Shown here piece after piece: positions 43,314-58,300 of a DNA stretch of 64,000 bases. This DNA comes from Parapristionchus giblindavisi (lineage: Eukaryota; Nematoda; Chromadorea; Rhabditida; Diplogasteridae). The DNA lies in contig CALSFV010000021.1 in the NCBI GenBank assembly GCA_943737045.1, positions 124,001-188,000 of the forward strand, read 5' to 3'. The notes beneath the pieces were generated by a model. The model worked only from the letters and a program-made list of their open reading frames with translations, did no database searches and was not told the origin of the DNA. Position numbers and translations under genes: made by a program. Positions within the stretch are counted from its first letter, which is position 1. Every line of letters starts with the position of its first letter.

Positions 43314-45480
43314 CAGGGCTGGGAAAGAAAATTATTTTTTTCTGAAATCGGAAAACAGAAATTTCTGTTTTGAAAACGCAGAAAAAAACAAAAAATTCAG
43401 AAAAAAAATTTCATAAAATCATATATTTGCCTTCTTTTCTTAATTTTTATTAGTTTGGTTGCAAAACCAATTTCACGTACATTTTTATCTAGTCTCCAGC
43501 GACAAAATAGCAGTAATATCACGCGTGTCGCGTAAGGATCGAGACAAAATCGTGGGGTGTCCGGACAAAATTTAACCCCTATTTTATTTACTATTTTTGG
43601 ATAGCAATGACAATGCCGGAAAAGATAGCGTTTCGATTTTTTCTCTAAGATCAATTTCAACGAAGATAGACGCCGTTGACTGTCGGAATTTGAGGAAAAG
43701 TCTTGACTTTCACCCGCAATAGCTCGCTTTGGAATGGAAATAGCGCAAATATCATAGTTACATAAATTGTAGAAAATTCTCAGGAGAATCGAAATAACAC
43801 AAGCAGAAATTACAAAATCGATTTTTCTTCAGCTTCTGCCGCGGAAAGCTGACGTTTGCACCACAAATCGAAAGTACGCTTTTTTATTGGTTCAGATGAT
43901 AGATATTGGGAAGACGCATCGATTGATATATACTTTATGGGGTCGAATCGTGACCGCAATATGAGTTTTTCCCAAAAAATGAGTCTGAAATCTCGGACTT
44001 AGCCGATTTCTCGCTCGAGAGATGGAAGGATCACTTTGATCTACCCACTCGTCTCTCGCTGATCAGTGGTCTGACCTGGTATTTCTGTACATTGAACTCG
44101 AAAAAAAACGTAGAAATAAATGAAATCATTACTACAACCTAATTCAAAGAAGCAATTACTCTATAAACAATGTAAATACGAAAAAGCTATCTATCAAAGA
44201 TGGAGTCTATTCTCGATGGAAACCCTCCTTATATTGCTTATCAGTAATTATCTCATCAAATTCATCTTCATCCGATTCCCCATTCTCCCCATCAAAGACG
44301 TCATCTTCCATCTCCGATTCCTCCTCCGATTCGCTTCTTCTCCTCTTGCGATAGATTGTTGCCTGTTCGTATTTACATTGTTTACAGAGTAATTGCTTCT
44401 TTGAATTAGGTTGTAGTAATGATTTTTTTAAATTTATTTCTACGTTTTATTCGAGTTCAATGTACAGAAATACCAAGTAGACCACTGATCAGCGAGAGAC
44501 GAGTGGGTAGATCAAAGTGATCCTTCCATCTCTCGAGCGAGAAATCGGCTAAGTCCGAGATTTCAGACTCGTTTTTTGGGAAAAACTCATATTGCGGTCA
44601 CGATTCGACCCCATAAAGTATATATCAATCGATGCGTCTTCACAATATCTATCATCTGAATCAATAAAAAAGTGTACTTTCGATTTGTGGTGGAAACGTC
44701 AGCTTTCCGCGGCAGAAGCTGATGAAAAATCGATTTTATAATTTCTGCTTGCGTATTTCGACTCTCCTGATCATTTTCTACAATTTATGTAACTATGATA
44801 TTTGCGCTATTTCCATTCCAAAGCGAGCTATTGCGGGTGAAAGACGTTTCCTCAAATTCCGACAGTCAACGACGTCTATCTTCGTCGAAATTGATCTTAG
44901 ACAAAAAATCGAAACGCTATCTTTTCTGGCACTATCAGGGCTATCCAAAAACGATTTAAACCAAATTTTCATTTTTTCATTGTCCGTAAGTTGTATCGAT
45001 CCTTACGCGACACGCGTGATATAGACTCGAGACGATGATACCGGCTTCATTTGACTATCTCTAACACCAGAGTTCGAATTCCAGAACCGAAATATCAACG
45101 TCCGATAATGAAATTTTCGGCCGAATATACACAGAGATTAAATTTGGCCGAGTATGGATAGTTTGCGAACGATTTTCCGATATTCTGGCAAATGCTTACC
45201 TATATGTGGCAAATCGTGTACACAAGTAGGGAAAGATGGGAAATATTGACATATTTCGGCCAACTCTCTGTGTACAGTATTTGAAAAAACACTTCATAAA
45301 TGCAATACTAAATGAGTTTTTTTCTTTTTTTTTGAAAACTATTTCAAAAAATAATATTTCCTGAAATTTTTCTGTTTTAAAAATATATTTTCTGTTTCTG
45401 GTCAGAAAATTTTCTGCCCTCCAAAATGACCAGAAAACAGAAAAAAACAGAAAATTCAGAAAAAGAAATTCCCAGCCCTG
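43314..45480. mobile_element. 2.17-kb foldback element with CAGGGCTGGGAA ends
   Basis: The ends CAGGGCTGGGAAAG and TTCCCAGCCCTG are inverted. Long arms pair (for example 43850-44160 with 44395-44720), leaving a loop of about 200 bases. The ends resemble hAT termini, but I find no matching 8-bp flank, so the outer boundaries may be composite. The loop contains the acidic frame 44207-44446. Confidence 0.7.
44207..44446 (-). CDS. Acidic, CxxC-containing reading frame in foldback loop (fragment)
   Basis: An 80-codon open stretch without an N-terminal ATG, ending at TAG 44207. It reads LLCKQCKYE (CxxC), then YRKRRRSESEEESEMEDD (nuclear-signal-like basic cluster followed by a casein-kinase-like acidic stretch), then NGESDEDEFDEIITDKQYKE. 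The composition is protein-like and unlike the surrounding AT-rich DNA. It may be an exon of a host gene captured by the element or a remnant of an element protein. Not recognised. Confidence 0.35.
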   Translation of the reverse strand, partial: NVEINLKKSLLQPNSKKQLLCKQCKYEQATIYRKRRRSESEEESEMEDDVFDGENGESDEDEFDEIITDKQYKEGFHRE

Positions 45481-46321
45481 CGGGAGACCATCCACTCAAA
45501 CTTTTATCTCCCCATATACTGAAATACTCATTTTATTCTACATTTTCCTTCAAAAGTGAATTTTCACCAATTGCTGTCCCTTGTCATTAACATTCCGGTA
45601 ATTGGAGTTTCAACTCTTTATTTGTTGTTCCTTATTTCTTTTGGTATTTTCTGGACCTCGCTAAAACAAAAAAATGAGAGAAAAAACGAAAATTTGAGTA
45701 TTAAAGCGATTTTGGATTTATCTAAAATTTTCCGAATTTTCCGAGAAAGAATTTCGGAAAATTTCCGTTTTCCGACATTTTCCGAAAAGCATTTTCCGCA
45801 CAGCCCTGTTATATAGTGGGTCAATCCTCGCATTGCGAGGGTATGAAAATGTATGATTCACATTAAACGATTTAAATAGAGCAGAATATATTTTGTGAGT
45901 CAATGAATAAGTAAACAATTTTTTATCGATCGATAACTATTTAACGTCAAGCTTCACAACGTATACACATTGAATTACAGGGACAAGAAGAGATTATTGA
46001 TTAGTGAATGAGATCAAAGAACATAGATTACGGTAGGGGACAAAACCGGATGGCTTTACAAGGAAAATTGATAAATTAACAGATATTTGATCTTCGATCT
46101 TTGATCTGAAACAAAAGGAACGAGTTCATATCGAAACAAATACTTCTTACATGGAATATGATACAAGAAGGAGTAGAGGTAGTGAAGACAGATTGTAAAG
46201 TACATACAGTCAGACAGATATACAAGCCACTAGCTAGATAGACATACGGTCAGATAGGCAGACTAGCTAGCTAGGTAAACATACCATCAGAAAGATATAC
46301 AACTAGCTAGATAGCCATCAC

Positions 46322-49300
46322 CTAAACCACCGGTGATCCGGGTCTCTCATTCTCTTCACCACCTTCTTCTTCTTGTTCTTCTCTATCTGTACTCTTCTGT
46401 TTCCTCTTCTTAGCTGCGGGAGGTTTCTCAGCCAGACTCTCGTCCATCTCACTCGCACGCTTTATCGACTCGGTCAGGGTCTGCAATATCGATTTATCGA
46501 TTTACATTAATATGTACTTATCGATTCACCGATTTACAGTAATATGTACTTATTAAATAATCGATTTACAGTAATATGTATGTAAATGTAACAATCAATA
46601 ATACCTTGAAATCGATGCGGAAGTCACGCAGTCCAATCGAATTGTCCTGGAAGGAGATAAGGCATAAGTAAGTCATAAGTCACAACCCTAGCCTTAGTCA
46701 TAGTCCTAAGTGAGTCAACAATCTTAGCTTAAGTCTAGTGTCTTATTGTTAGGTGACTTAAGTTAAGTCACTAATATCCCTTAAGTAACTTAAGTTAAGT
46801 CACTAAGCCCCCTTAGGTTACTTAAGTTAAATCACTAAGTCACCCGCATACTTTAACTTGCAGATTGAACCTGGCGTCGTTGAGTGCCTTACTCAGAATG
46901 AGCACTCTACTCTGCACTCCTTCTCTCGCTCGAACAAACTTGATGAACAGACCCTCTTCCTTCTTCGTCTTCGCGTATCTGTCAATAAAATCAATATAAT
47001 CAATCAATAAATCATTAAAATAAAAATCAATCAATAAACCATTAGACACTAAATATCAGTACTAGTAGCTAACACATGCACAGCATACATTTTCGGTACC
47101 CTCGTCGTCTATTTTTATATAGTGGGCCAATTCTCGAAATAGGGTGGGTTGATTCACAAAATTCGTTATTTTCACTTAAAAATCGTCATTTTTAGCTTCC
47201 TTTTTTATCAAGTGGCCTAAAATGGGCCTTATATAGTGGGTCAATCCTCGCACTGCGAGGGTATGGCAATGTATGATGCACAGTCAACTAACACTATCAA
47301 GCAATAAAATAAAAAAATATCAATCTATAATCGAATATTCACTTCAGATACATCACTTTAAACTGCATTGAACAAAAAGAAAATCAATAAAATCGAAAAT
47401 CAATAAAATCAATCGATAAATCAAAACCGCTTCCTCACTTCCTCTTATTCTTCCTCGCGTCTGTATCCGGATTGAGCACGCCCACGCTCTCGTCGACCTA
47501 TAATCATAAATGGTTAAAAAATGGTTAACTCGAGGGTACCCATTAGTGTTAACTAATAGTTAAAAATTGGTTAAATAATGGTTAATTATTGTCTAACTAA
47601 TGGTTAATCATTGGCTAACTAATGATTGACTAATGGTTATCTTATGGTTAATTAACTAATGGGTAACCAGTTCGAGAAACGGTTAACCAATAATGAATAA
47701 CCCGAAAATGCCTCACCTGAGCCAGCAGCTTGCCCAGATTGGCCACCAAAGTCGCAGCGGCAGGAATAACCTAAAAATAAATAAAATAAAATAAAATAAA
47801 AAAATGTTTGAATCAATCAATGAATCAGGAAATTCACCTTCCATTCCTTGAGCGCAAACTGCTTGGAGACATCATGGAGCTGAAATGAAAACACTTAGAG
47901 ACTCCCACCAAATGTGTGATTCAAAAAATTCAAATTTCAAAAATGGCGGGAACCTACCGATTTCACCAGCGAATCGAGGGTGGCAAAGCATGAAGTGAGC
48001 AGCGTCGTGAACTTTTCCTTGTGAAGACCTTTAGAATAGAATAGATGAGAAAATAGCGGCCACTAACTACTAGCATCTTTTTTGTAAGCGAAAGACTAGA
48101 CTAGATAAACTACTAGACTACTCCTAGACTAGGTAAACTAGTCTAATCGTTGTGAAGGCAGGGACAAGAATAATTTTACCTAGACCCTTTTATTCCACAC
48201 TGTGATAAACTATTTTTTTAAATTGCATTCAATTGTAAGAAACGATAAAATATTTATTTATATATTTAAATAATCATCTTCATTGCCAGTAATCCATACC
48301 GTATTCAATGGACAACGGAAGAAGATTGTGAAGGAGACGAATCGAGGAGGTACCACGAGTGAAGAGAAGATGGAATAGACGATCCACTGGAATAAAGAGG
48401 GTTACGGAAACTCGGTTACGGTACAGCTCACCAAGTGGAAAAACTACTGTAATACTATAATAGATGACTTCACCAACCAATCCGGATGGTTTCAATCTGG
48501 ACGATTACGTTAGATTGGAAACACAGTCACGTATCAATTGGTAAATTTTCATAGTTTACTAAGGCTAATTCCCAATTATTTATCACTGACAAGGGGATGG
48601 TCGCAACTGGTCCTGGCCATATGAGATTGCAATAACATGACTAGGATCAGTTTTCGATGCTGATTACGAATCCGTTTTCAGAAAGTGCCTAATCGACCTG
48701 ATTTTCGAGGAAATCGATATTTTAATTGGTAAATTCGTGTGGTTTCCTGCGCAAACCATCCGGGTGAGCTGGTGATCTCATCTATAAACTCTCACAATAC
48801 TTTACCTTACATTGCCGGATCTTCCCGATGCAATCCAGATAGTTTGTGAAGGAAACTACACGACTTTTCGAATAAACAAGCCAAATTTCAATACCGATTT
48901 TCTCGAAAATCAGGTCGATTAGGCACTTTCTGAAAACGGATTCGTAATCAGCATCGAAAACTGATCCTAGTCATGCTATTGCCATCTCATATGGCCAGGA
49001 CCAGTTGCGACCATCCCCTTGTGAGCATGACAAAATGTGGGATACTGTACATTTGGCTATACGGTAGATCAAAAGATCGATGATTACGGTAACACTCACG
49101 CATGGTGGCGTCCGATGAATAATGAGCGGAGAAGGCGATCAGTGAGCGCATCTTGTCAAGATCATTCTGACGAATAATCAATAAATCGATAATCAATCAA
49201 TAATCTTCAATCAATGAAATCGGTACTCCCTAACCTCGATGGATCCGATGAGAAAGTCGGCGATGACATTGCCGCTCAGGGGCGTGACACACTCCAGCGT

Positions 49301-52300
49301 ATCCTCGACCACCTTGAACAGATTACGGTAGACGATATATGATAGGTACGGTAGGATTACGGTAGACGAAATATGAGAGGTACGGTAGGATTACGGTAGA
49401 CGATATATAAGAGATACGGTAGTATTACTGTAGGAGAAATATCCAAGAGGCAACAAAGAGTTTCAAGTAAGCTCTCGTGTGCTTTTAAGATTGTACCTCT
49501 TCAGCTAGCACTCCTATCAGCTGCGTACCCAGACTGGTCATGAACTTGTCAACCGTGCCATCCTGAAAAAATCGATTATCGATTAATCTCTAATCAATAC
49601 AATCAATATACCTCATGAGAACTCCGCAACGCAGACACTCTCAACAATCTGAAGATATCCCGGAGTACGGTATTGTTGACTGCAAGAACAATCGTCAATA
49701 AGATTGAAATGGTGTGAGTCAAGAGACGTTTCACAGCGATCTGATCGGCTTATTAGCCAAATTTCCTTTTCGCATATCTCGAGAAATCTGCTAAATTTCA
49801 AAAATGGTGCCACAATTCCTTAGATCTATTGAATATCTAGCTATGGCCAAAGCACCATCTTCAGAAAAGTCGTCGTTCATGAGTTACGAGATGGGCGACG
49901 CTTCCTAATTGCTCAATCAGATCGCCGTGCGTTTGGGAAACGTCGCCTCCGATGCGCGCACTCACCCGGAGTGTACTTGTGCAGCAGCTTCGCGATGCAC
50001 CACTTGAAGGTGGTGAGCGGCGCCTTCGGACTCGTCGTGTACTGCAGCAGGGATTCCACCATCTACGAATATGGAATAATGAACCTAGCGCATAAGTCTT
50101 TGACTTACGTATCTAAGTCTCTACGTCTTTAGTCCGTTACAGTTATAATAATTCTTAACCCACCAGGTTTTGTTTACTGTAATTGTCGCTGGACGGACAT
50201 TTCAAGCAGGCCGATTGGACGAGCAACGTCAAGTTTTCGTGGGTTATTTGATTATTCTAATCAAGTTTCATATGCTGCCGTTTTCTTGAATGGAGATGAA
50301 TTCTCTCAGAAGCGAAAGGATAAATCTTGTGGATAAGAAGATTCCCCCTGTTATGGCCCCTTCTGCATTTAATGTGCTGATAAGATAAATAATTGAATTG
50401 AAATTAAAGACATTTAAAGGCACACCCCCAAGCTAATCTCACTCTCCGCACTGGAAATACTCGCATCGCAGACAAAGAAAACAAGAGAGAGATACCAATG
50501 CGGAGAGTTTAAAATTATCTCGGGGTGTGGCTTTAATGATTAGGTCCGATAAGGTCACTTAATAATAATAATATTAGGTTGTCTCATTCCTGACTTTTTT
50601 GTCACATTTTTCGATTTCTTTGTTCTAAGAAATGAATGTAGCCAGCGATTTAAAATATCGTCCTTGCACATCGGTGGTATCTTGCCAACATCTTGTCAGC
50701 ATATGGATCCCAGGTATCCAGAACTCTTGGAACTGGGAGGCAAAGAATCCGGTGAAGGCCCATTTGACATCAGCTCTTTTTTCTCATTTGTCTACTTTAA
50801 GGAATCGATGAAGGGTGGAAACGAGGTGTTCATAGCGTAAGGCATAGTCTTTAGTATAAGTAGGGTGGGGTAGGACAGCACAGCCATGCATGGCTAATTT
50901 AGCATATATCGATATTTCTCTATGCAGTAAATCACATTTTTCCTGAAAGTGGTTTTTGGCATTTTTCTCGCTACTCGATAAAGCACGAAACCTCTGCTGC
51001 CGTAGTTACAGAGTATGAGGGGTGGCGATAATAGTAGATATATCGGTGATAAGTTACCAGTGTTTTACCCATTTTGCTACCGAGCGCAAATTCACTCCTC
51101 ATTTTTTGCGCTGAAAATCACGTTTCGGAATGTTTCCTGTCCGTTCAGTCTTATCAATCAACAAAGACTCTTCACTGCTGTTATCATAGAGGACCCTTCT
51201 ATCATCTCCTGTGATTGTTTGATTGGGTCATGCCTGGTTGCGACGGGAGGTAAAAAGAAAGATAGTCATGCCAACCCTCAAATTGTTGTCAATTGAGGAA
51301 AACGGTCTGAATCTTTTATTTTAAATTTTTGTACACTTTCGACATCCGCAAGCCCATTCACTATAGCTGAGAGGTGAACACAGATCATGGTTGACAAAAC
51401 CTCACTGGTGCGATGGGGATCCAATTCCGATTCTTCGTGCTGCGTTTCAAAATCTAAAACCATGCAATGTCCAGATTGGTAACATTAAACGATAGTGTAG
51501 TCACTATAATGGAAGCGATGGAACCGGGTCTTCACTGTTCCATAACAAGGAGTGCCTATGCTATGCATGCCTCGCAGCATGACTTCACATAGCTTCTTCT
51601 TAAAAAAAGATAGCAAAATAAAAATTATCACGGTTTTTGCATAAAATTAATTTGTACAAAATTTCGCGATATTTTTCCATTTGAAAACAGTTGATGATGA
51701 CAACATCATGCTTACACAGATGATATAATGTGCTATCAGTAGCACTTGGCCAGACAACCCTGTATGTTCATAGCTAAAAAAGAGAGCGCTTCAAAATCAT
51801 GCCACAAAAAAGTCAGGGACTTATGAGACAACCTAATAATAATAATAATTTATCGATTCTTGAGCAAGATAAAGTACCAAATATTCTGTAAATAATAAAT
51901 ATCGAATAAAATAGGAAGAACGACGAAAATGCTGCGATATCTAGATCACTTATGACAATTATCACACTTCACCCCCGACATATCCCCCGTTTCAGCTAGG
52001 CTAAAATATTTGAGAAATAATGGACACATCTAATGAGTCCATAACACTTTTTTTACTATTAGTTGAGACCACTTTATCAGAAATGATAATCGCTCTAACA
52101 TCACGCAAGTTCGTTATAAAGGCATACCCAGAAGCTAATTTGAAACTCTCCGCTCTGGCAATGCTCTTTCGCTTTCTTTGTCTGCGAGAGAGTATGGCCA
52201 GAGCGGGGAGTCAAATTAGCTTATGGCGCGAATTTAAATTCATTTAAGCCTTACCTTAAGCCTTAAGTACGTACCTTAATGAGTATCTTAATCTGTGACT

Positions 52301-55300
52301 CCAGTTCGCCTCTCTGCTCCTTCCTCCTCTTCCTCTCCAACTCCCCCTCTCCATCTCCCTCGTCCTCGTCGATGCTACGCAGCATCGTGACCAGAGCCGG
52401 CAATTGCTTCGACATCTGCTAATTAACGGATACGGTACTGCTCATATGCATGGTGTACGTTTTAGCACCATTTTTAGCTTTGTACGTATACGCCACTGTA
52501 CAAATTTCAATTAATCTAAAAGAAAATCATGCAATCTATCTTTTCCAATGCATAAAGCATATTATTATTATAGCAATGAAGTGCATTTACCACAAAGGTC
52601 TGTATTCATCCCCTCCCCAATAACATGAGAGATTCTTGTTTCGAGGTGTCCACAAAACCACAACTATTCTATCGGTTTCTGATAGAACACATTCATGCAG
52701 TATAACATTAACTATTTTTTGATATAATTGTAATAATAATAAAGTAATATAAATAGATTGCATGATTTTTCATAAGATAATTCAAATTTATTTGGGTTAC
52801 AGCATCATTTCATCAATAAATTGCATATGCTGCCATTGCCTCGTTCGCCAACAATTCGATGGGAGATTCGGGTTTCACGATGTGCACATGTCAAGAAAAT
52901 TTACCCGTTTTTAATGAACATCTCACAGTTGTAGTTAGAGACACATCCCGGGAAAATTTGAAACAATACGCATTGGCTCTCTCACGCAGGCAAAGAAAAC
53001 AAGAAATTGTGGTCAGAGCGGAGCGTTTCAAATTAGCTCGGGGTATCGTTAAATAAATAAACTCCGCCCACAATTAGATTGATATGCCTCATGAGATGTC
53101 CATTCGCTCCTCCTGCCGCCTCATCACTCGACTTGTGCCCTTCAAACATATAATAATAATAATATTTATCCTTTCAGCATTAAATGCGAGAGGGGGGCCA
53201 AAACAGAGGGAATCTTCTTATCCACAAGATCTATCCTTTCGTTTCTGAGAGAATTCATCTCCATTCAAGATAACCCTTCAAACACACAGTATTGATTATT
53301 TTTCAAACATTTCCGCGTTATTCTTATTCTTTATTCCATCATATAACAGAAACTGGAACACTGTCTCTTACTCAATCACCCCACATTTATCCATCCTCAA
53401 AGCGTAAACATTCAAAAGATCAAAGTTCAAAGATCAAAGTACAAAAGATCAATCCCTTACAAATAGTAGCGATCCTATCGATCCGCTTGCTCTGTCTACT
53501 GAGCAGCCAATTGAGCAGATGGGCATAGGCACTCAGGGTGTGGGTCTTGAGGGCCGTGGCCGATTCGAGAGACTGCAACCAGGGCGAACAGTCGTCTGAT
53601 GAACCGTTGTACAGGATGAGAAGGCATCTGGAGGTTAGCAGAGATCAAAGATCAAAGATCAGATATATGGGAATAGATCAAAGATCAGACATCCGGGGAA
53701 CGATAAGAGATCATAGGGAGGGACAGAGATGAGAGAACCAACGGTCTGATAAGGATGAGTAAATATACATTTTTGGCCCCTTCACAGTATTTTTATATAG
53801 TGGGTAGATTTTTGAAATATGGTGGGTCAATTTAGAAACATCGTTATTTTTCGAGTAAAAGTGAACCTTATATAGTGGGCCGATCACGAAAATGAGCTGT
53901 CTATGGTGGGTGGATCCTTACATTATGAGGGTATGAAAATGTATGATGATTAAACATCTAGAGATCAAAGACCAGAGTAGATAGACAGACAAAGTACCCA
54001 GAAGTCTGACAATCATCCCACTAACCTGGCTACCGTAATCACCGTTGAGGGACTGAGTCGGTCGTGCAGGGTTACGGTAGTTGGACGATCGAGCGACTCG
54101 GCAAACTACAATTGGGATAACATTGTAAAAGTGTTCTTAACAAAACAATGCTATAAAAGTACACGAGATTTTTCACGTTTTCCACCTCGAATAAATCAAT
54201 ATCCTCCTCAACCATACCACTTTTATCTGTACAAGAGTCAATCAATATCATCATCTACCGTACCATTTTCATCTGTTTGAGAGTCAATCAATATCATCAT
54301 CTACCGTACCACTTTCATCCGGTCAAGAGTCCACTGCAGCATGTCCATTCCCTCCAGTCCCTTCTTCTTCTCCTTCGATAGCACCAACGACTCCAGAATG
54401 TCGGCTACGGTAGTCATCATTACAGGAACCTTGAATCAATCGATAATTGACAATCCACTCGGGACCGGGCGCAGCTACCGTACCTCACAGGCTTTTTCAT
54501 CGATCGATACCGTAACCGCTTCGGCTCCCTTCGCTCCGCGGACTTCCTTTCTTCTCACCACCAAGTCTCCCATCATCTCCTTCAGTTCCTTCTTCCGCTT
54601 GAGAATCAAATTGAGCCATTCCAACTGAAATTCAAAATGAGAGGTTACGGTAGCTTGTTATCGATTATCCATTACAAGCTACAGTACCATAGATAACATT
54701 ATCATTGTTGTCGATTGTCGATTGAGGTAAGTAGTGTTTTGAAGGTATGTTTCTAGCAAGTATCGCGCGAAAGGTAACCTATTTCGCAATATATTCAGGA
54801 AATGGCTAAACAGTAAATAAAAAAGTAAGTCACTTTTCGCAACCCAGTAATCCAGCTACAGTATCTCAGATACAGTATCAAGGCTAGCCTACTATCAAAG
54901 TGTATTATCGATTACCGTAAACCAGCTACAGTACCACAGATATTGGTATTATCGATTACCGTAACCCAGCTACAGTACCCTAGATACAACATCACAGCTA
55001 GCCTACTATTATAGAGTGTTATCGTTTACCGTAACCCAGCTACAGTATCACAGCTAGCCTACAATCATAGTATATTATCGATTACCTTAACCCATCTACA
55101 GTACCTCAGTCGGATCATCCAATGCCGTAACCCTCATCCATAGGTACGCAATCAGTGCATCGTACACGCCCTTCATACACTCGCCAAAGAGTACGGTAGC
55201 TCTGCCATCCTTCGTCGATCGATTCCAATTGGCCACCTTGTCCAGACCTACAGTATACAGTGACATGGCCTACAGTATACGGTATCATGACCTACAGTAT

Positions 55301-58300
55301 ACATTCACATGACATACATTATACAGTGAGATAACATACAGTATACAGTGACATGACCTACAGTATACAGTGAGATAACATACAGTATACAGTGACATGA
55401 CCTACAGTATACAGTGAGATGACCTACAGTATACATTCACATGACAAACATTATACAGAGAGATAACATAAGTATACATTAACATGATCTGCAGTATACA
55501 GTTGCAGTTGTTATCGATTAAAAACAACTTGAGCTATGAGGTATAACTATCAAGGCCACTATATATCGCATCTAACAGCCGATATAAAAAGCTTAGAATC
55601 AATCAATACTTTAGTAAATCTATCAATAATCCATTTAATCAATCAATCAATAACCCAGATCATCCAACTCCCGTGTGGCCGCTCGCTTCGACCATTCCGC
55701 CAGTGTCTGCGTGGCCTTCTCGATGAGCGCGTCGGAGCTCTGATGCAAATCAATAATCAAAAATTATTCAGATTTAAAATGCGCGTCAATGTCCAACAGG
55801 CCGTAGGCACGGACTTAGAAGGTCAGTTTGACAGCTAATATTACGGTATTGAATCAATACTATTGATTGGTTGACGGTCGTGAGATGACATTGCCCTCTT
55901 ATCCCCAGTCAAACAACAGGACGAGCAATGTAGTCGTTCGCTTATTCGACAGTTAAAGGCAAGTTTTATATGATGACGTTTTCTCTCAGAGATTGAGAGA
56001 GTACATACATTGCCATACCCTCGCAGTGCGAGGATTGACCCACTATATAAGGCCCATTTTAGGCCACTTGATAAAAAAGGAAGCTAAAAATGACGATTTT
56101 TAAGCGAAAATAACGAATTTTGTGAATCAACCCACCCTATTTCAAGAATTTACCCACTATATAAAAATAGACGGCGAAGGTATCGAAAATGTATGAGAGA
56201 GTAACGTATTCTGCCCCGTACAATTATTAAGAGAGATGGCCGTTAAGACTCGACCACCCCCCGGACGCGTGCGCTAGCAATGAGAGCTGGGGGTCCATAC
56301 TTGGGTGTTAGGAGTGTCATCGGCCCTTATTACACAAAACAACAGAAATTTCCTGTTGTGCCCTCAGGCTATTATAAAAATTAATTTAAGTGCAAAAACG
56401 TTTAAAAATCATAATTTCTCAAATTGTTGAGATAAATTCCAAATATCATTTGCGATGCGACTAGGGTGCACAGACCTTGCTTATTCACTATTAGCATCGT
56501 ATGTGCGTTGATTCCTAAACCTCTTTTTTTACTCAAAATTTTGGTTTTTCGGACAAATCATCCCTTGTTGTGGTTTGCTCCAGAGTTTTTCGACCAGGTA
56601 TGGTAGCATAAGCAATTCTGCATCGATTTCACTTAAAACTGGGTTCTTCACGATAGACCCAGTTCTCGAATTTTTCGATCGAAGTTCCGTCATCGATGGT
56701 TTTCCCGAATAAATGCTGTATTTTCCAAACGATTGGTGCGGAATTGTGGCCTACTCAAAGTTTCGAGGTGAGACGAGTAATATGACACAAGAAGCCCATC
56801 ACTTTGATCAATTTGAAAATTTCGATTTTCATGATCCGGGGTTCATGGTCCGAAAATTTCATAAATTTTCAAGTTTGAAATGTTTTCATTTATGTGGCTT
56901 GTTGCGAAGTACTAATGATGTGAATAATATTCAGCCAATGCTCAATGGCTGATCTCTCCTTTCAACCATATTTTCGAAAATTTTCATTATGATTGCGTGC
57001 GAAAAATCAGAATTGTGTTTGAATCGGTTTCCAACTTGCTTTCTGTAACATTCTGTCACAGTACTTTGCAATGTACATAATCAATATGAAAATCGTTTAT
57101 TTTTGAAAATTGAAAAAAAATCAATTTCAGTGCCTACTTTCACGGAAAATTTCTGAAATATTGCAGTTTTTCTACTCGAACGCTGCGACAATTGGCAAAT
57201 GACAATGACAATGTGAAGTTTCATGATGAGTAAACATAGTAGAACTGAAATCCCGGCATTCGGCTGACTTTTGAAAAATCGATTTCCATCATGGTAAAAA
57301 AATGTGAATTTTCCAAAATTAACGATTTTCTTATTGATTATGTACATTGCAAAGTGCTTCGATGGAATGTTACAGAAAGCAAGTTGGAAACTGATTCAAA
57401 CACAATTCTGATTTTTCGCACGCAATCAGAATGAAAATTTTCGAAAAAATGGTTGAAAGGAGAGATCGGCCATTGAGCATTGGCTGAATATTATTCACAT
57501 GATTAGTACTTCACAATAAGCTGCATAAATGAGAACATTTCAAACTTGAGAAGTTTGGAAATTTTCGGACCATGACCGTGAAAAGGTCGTGAAAATCGAA
57601 ATTTTCAAATTGATCCAAGTGATGGTCTTCTTGTGTCATTTTACTCGTCTCACCTCTAAACTTTGAGTAGACCACAATTCCGCACCAATCGTTTGGAAAA
57701 TACAGCATTTGTTCGGGATAACCATCGATGACGGAAGTTCGAGCGAAAAATTCGACAAAATGGACGATCGGGGAGAACCCAGTTCTAAGCTAAATCAATG
57801 CAGAATTGCTTAGGCTACAATACCTGGTCGAAAAACTCTGGAGCAAACTACAACAAGGGATGATTTGTCCGAAAAAACCAAAATTTTGAGTAAAAAAAGA
57901 GGTTTAGGAATCAACGCACATACGATGCTAATAGTGAATAAGCAAGGTCTGTGCACCCTAGACGCATCGCAAATGATATTTGGAATTTATCTCAACAATT
58001 TGAGAAATTATGATTTTTAAACGTTTTTGCACTTAAATTAATTTTTATAATAGCCTGAGGGCACAAACAGGAAATTTCTGCTGTTTTGTGCAATAAGGGC
58101 CGGTGACACTCCTAACACCCTAGTATCGACCCCCAGTTCTCATTGCTAGCGCACGCGTCCGGGGGGTGGTCAGTATGATCGAGCCTTACGGAACATGCCT
58201 CTTAATTTATTTCATATTTTACTTAATTTTAAGTTTAATGCGCATGAAAACCTATACCACCCCATGTTTAAAAAAAAATTATTCACTCTGGCAACACTCT

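Noticed and set aside
51015..51463. Two 60-93 codon frames inside the mariner
   Set aside because: They are not in the transposase frame. The plus-strand one is antisense to the TGDD..YDN remnant.
56713..57708. Matching 65-80 codon frames starting MLYFPNDWCGIV
   Set aside because: The match is only the two arms of one palindrome. No independent evidence of translation.
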